From: JAXGPP01 sp964436865
GTDB taxonomy: Bacteria > Planctomycetota > Planctomycetia > Pirellulales > Thermoguttaceae
Assembly (NCBI GenBank): GCA_964436865.1
Contig: CAYTFK010000369.1
Span: forward strand, 1 to 6,623
Length of the DNA stretch: 6,623 nucleotides
Reading direction: 5' to 3'
A model generated the notes under the pieces. That model worked only from the letters and a program-made list of their open reading frames with translations, had not been told where the DNA came from and made no database searches. A program made the translations under genes and the position numbers. Below, one piece after another: positions 5,395 to 6,623 of this stretch; the first letter of the stretch is position 1; each line of letters starts with the position of its first letter.

Positions 5395-6555
5395 ATGGCC
5401 AAGGAGCGAAAAAGGAAGATCCGCGCCGAGTTCCGCAAGAACCGGACGCCGCGCACTCGCCAGACCGACTGGACGCAGAAGTACGTTCGGGACGACATCG
5501 CAGAAGACAAGCACACCCAACAAGAGCGGATCGGCAAGACTGAGTCGAGCCGCCATCGGACGGTCTTGGGAAGTCAGACCGGCTCCGCCGACGAGCCGGG
5601 AATGGGCGTCCATCTCGACGTCGACCATTCGATTTGCCTGCACGGTCGGGTGCTCAGTGTGCACGGGCTCGCCTGTGCGGTGCAGGCCGACGACGGAACC
5701 CTCTATCAGTGCGCGGTTCGCCGCCTTCTCAAGACGCTCGCCACCGACCAGCGGCACGTGGTGGTCGCCGGCGATCGCGTGGTCTTCCGTCCCGTCGTCG
5801 GCAAGGATGTGGACGCGGGAGTGCTTCACGAAGGCATTATCGAGCGCGTTGAGCCGCGACGGGGTACGCTCTGCCGCGCCAGCCGCGGACGGCTGCAAGT
5901 GCTCGTCGCCAACGTCGATCAGGTGCTCATCGTCTCCAGCGCCGCCGAACCGCGGCTCAAGCCGAACCTCATCGACCGGGTGCTTGTCAGTGCAGAGAAG
6001 GGCCGGCTACGCCCGATCATCTGCATCAATAAGATCGACCTGGTCGATCCGGCCTCGCTCGAACCGTTGGTGGGCGTGTACGGCCAGATGGGCTACCACG
6101 TACTTCTGCTAAGCGCGACCACCGGGCGAGGCGTCGATCGCCTGCGGCGACTGCTGGTGAACCAGGCAACCGTTGTGGCCGGGCAGAGCGGCGTCGGCAA
6201 GTCGTCGTTGCTAAATGCCCTGGACGACACGCTGCAATTGAAAGTCGGTGAAATCAGCGCGGAAACTGAAAAGGGAAAACATACCACCACCACCGCGCGG
6301 CTGCTGCCGCTGCACTTCGGCGGCTACGTGGTCGACACTCCCGGCATCCGCCAGTTCCAACTCTGGGACGTTGTGCCCGAGGAGGTCGCTGGCTACTACC
6401 GAGACCTGCGGTGCTACGTGAACCATTGCCGGTTTCCCGACTGCACCCATACCCATGAAGACGACTGCGCGGTGAAAAACGCCGTCGCCGACGGGCGGAT
6501 TGATGCCCGGCGATACGAAAGCTACTGCCACCTGCACGCCGGCGAAATGGCCTGA
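5395..6555 (+). CDS. rsgA: Ribosome small-subunit-dependent GTPase A (RsgA/YjeQ)
   Basis: A circularly permuted GTPase that binds the maturing 30S subunit, checks the decoding centre and helps release the assembly factor RbfA; cytosolic. An OB-fold spans about residues 78-160. GTPase motifs follow in the permuted order diagnostic of RsgA: G4 NKID (212-215), G5 SAT (240-242), G1 GQSGVGKSS (263-271), the switch threonines in KHTTTTA (296-301) for G2, and G3 DTPG (314-317). The C-terminal zinc site is C345, C350, H352 and C358, in the family pattern C-x4-C-x-H-x5-C. At 386 residues it is longer than typical bacterial RsgA (about 300-350). The extra length is a basic, hydrophilic extension (1-75) starting MAKERKRKIR, rich in Lys and Arg, possibly contacting rRNA; I recall similar starts in other planctomycetes. 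The ATG at 5395 lacks a strong ribosome binding site, but the extension is in frame and coherent. It lies 57 bases after the FHA gene. Confidence 0.96.
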   Translation: MAKERKRKIRAEFRKNRTPRTRQTDWTQKYVRDDIAEDKHTQQERIGKTESSRHRTVLGSQTGSADEPGMGVHLDVDHSICLHGRVLSVHGLACAVQADDGTLYQCAVRRLLKTLATDQRHVVVAGDRVVFRPVVGKDVDAGVLHEGIIERVEPRRGTLCRASRGRLQVLVANVDQVLIVSSAAEPRLKPNLIDRVLVSAEKGRLRPIICINKIDLVDPASLEPLVGVYGQMGYHVLLLSATTGRGVDRLRRLLVNQATVVAGQSGVGKSSLLNALDDTLQLKVGEISAETEKGKHTTTTARLLPLHFGGYVVDTPGIRQFQLWDVVPEEVAGYYRDLRCYVNHCRFPDCTHTHEDDCAVKNAVADGRIDARRYESYCHLHAGEMA

Positions 6556-6623
6556 GATTAGTACCGCGTAACCGGCCCTGGAGTGGCGAACGACTGGGGG
6601 GTCACCAGCGTAATATTAACGTA
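6556..6623. other. Sequence after rsgA to window edge
   Basis: These 68 bases contain no recognisable terminator hairpin, gene start or repeat. It is too short to say what follows. Confidence 0.4.

Noticed and set aside
5270..6112. 280-codon plus-strand open frame overlapping the FHA gene and rsgA
   Set aside because: It is a +1 shadow of rsgA with an Arg/Ser-rich translation and no motif; rsgA in the same region has all GTPase motifs.

Overview
The window looks like chromosomal DNA from a planctomycete, probably near the Pirellulales. The basis is indirect: a GC-rich sequence with long spacers, a bacterial Ser/Thr kinase with DLG in place of DFG, a Tat-exported sugar-isomerase-like protein of the kind expanded in planctomycetes, an RsgA with a long basic N-terminal extension, and an A-type RNase P RNA. 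No phage, transposon, CRISPR or tRNA signal was seen. It reads as an ordinary housekeeping and regulatory region rather than a mobile island.

Layout, left to right. (1) The N-terminal 341 codons of a PknB-like Ser/Thr kinase run leftwards off the window edge (minus strand, start at 1023), with a good TTGACG-N17-TACAAT promoter at 1168-1196. (2) A divergent gene, 1404-2297, encodes a Tat-targeted TIM-barrel sugar phosphate isomerase/epimerase-like protein and is followed by a clear hairpin terminator (2350-2375). (3) A spacer of about 420 bases contains an inverted repeat, a consensus extended -10 box and a perfect 20-bp palindrome. It leads into a small gene, 2794-3198, for a ribbon-helix-helix protein. 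(4) Converging on that gene is the RNase P RNA gene rnpB (minus strand, about 3271-3712), with its own promoter. (5) Directly upstream of rnpB on the same strand is a YhcC/YtqA-type radical SAM gene (3758-4729) that has to start at TTG. (6) Divergent from it, on the plus strand, are a small FHA-domain gene (4903-5337) and rsgA, the ribosome-assembly GTPase (5395-6555), 57 bases apart and probably one transcription unit.

The core theme is RNA and translation: rnpB matures tRNA 5' ends, the radical SAM protein belongs to a family linked to tRNA wobble modification in Bacillus, and RsgA matures the 30S subunit. The kinase and the FHA protein are two halves of phosphothreonine signalling, but nothing in the sequence ties them to each other.

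I did not find a convincing undescribed system. The points most worth a second look are the palindrome upstream of the orphan ribbon-helix-helix gene, the long rnpB and its compact promoter, the basic N-terminal extension of RsgA, and the FHA-RsgA pairing.
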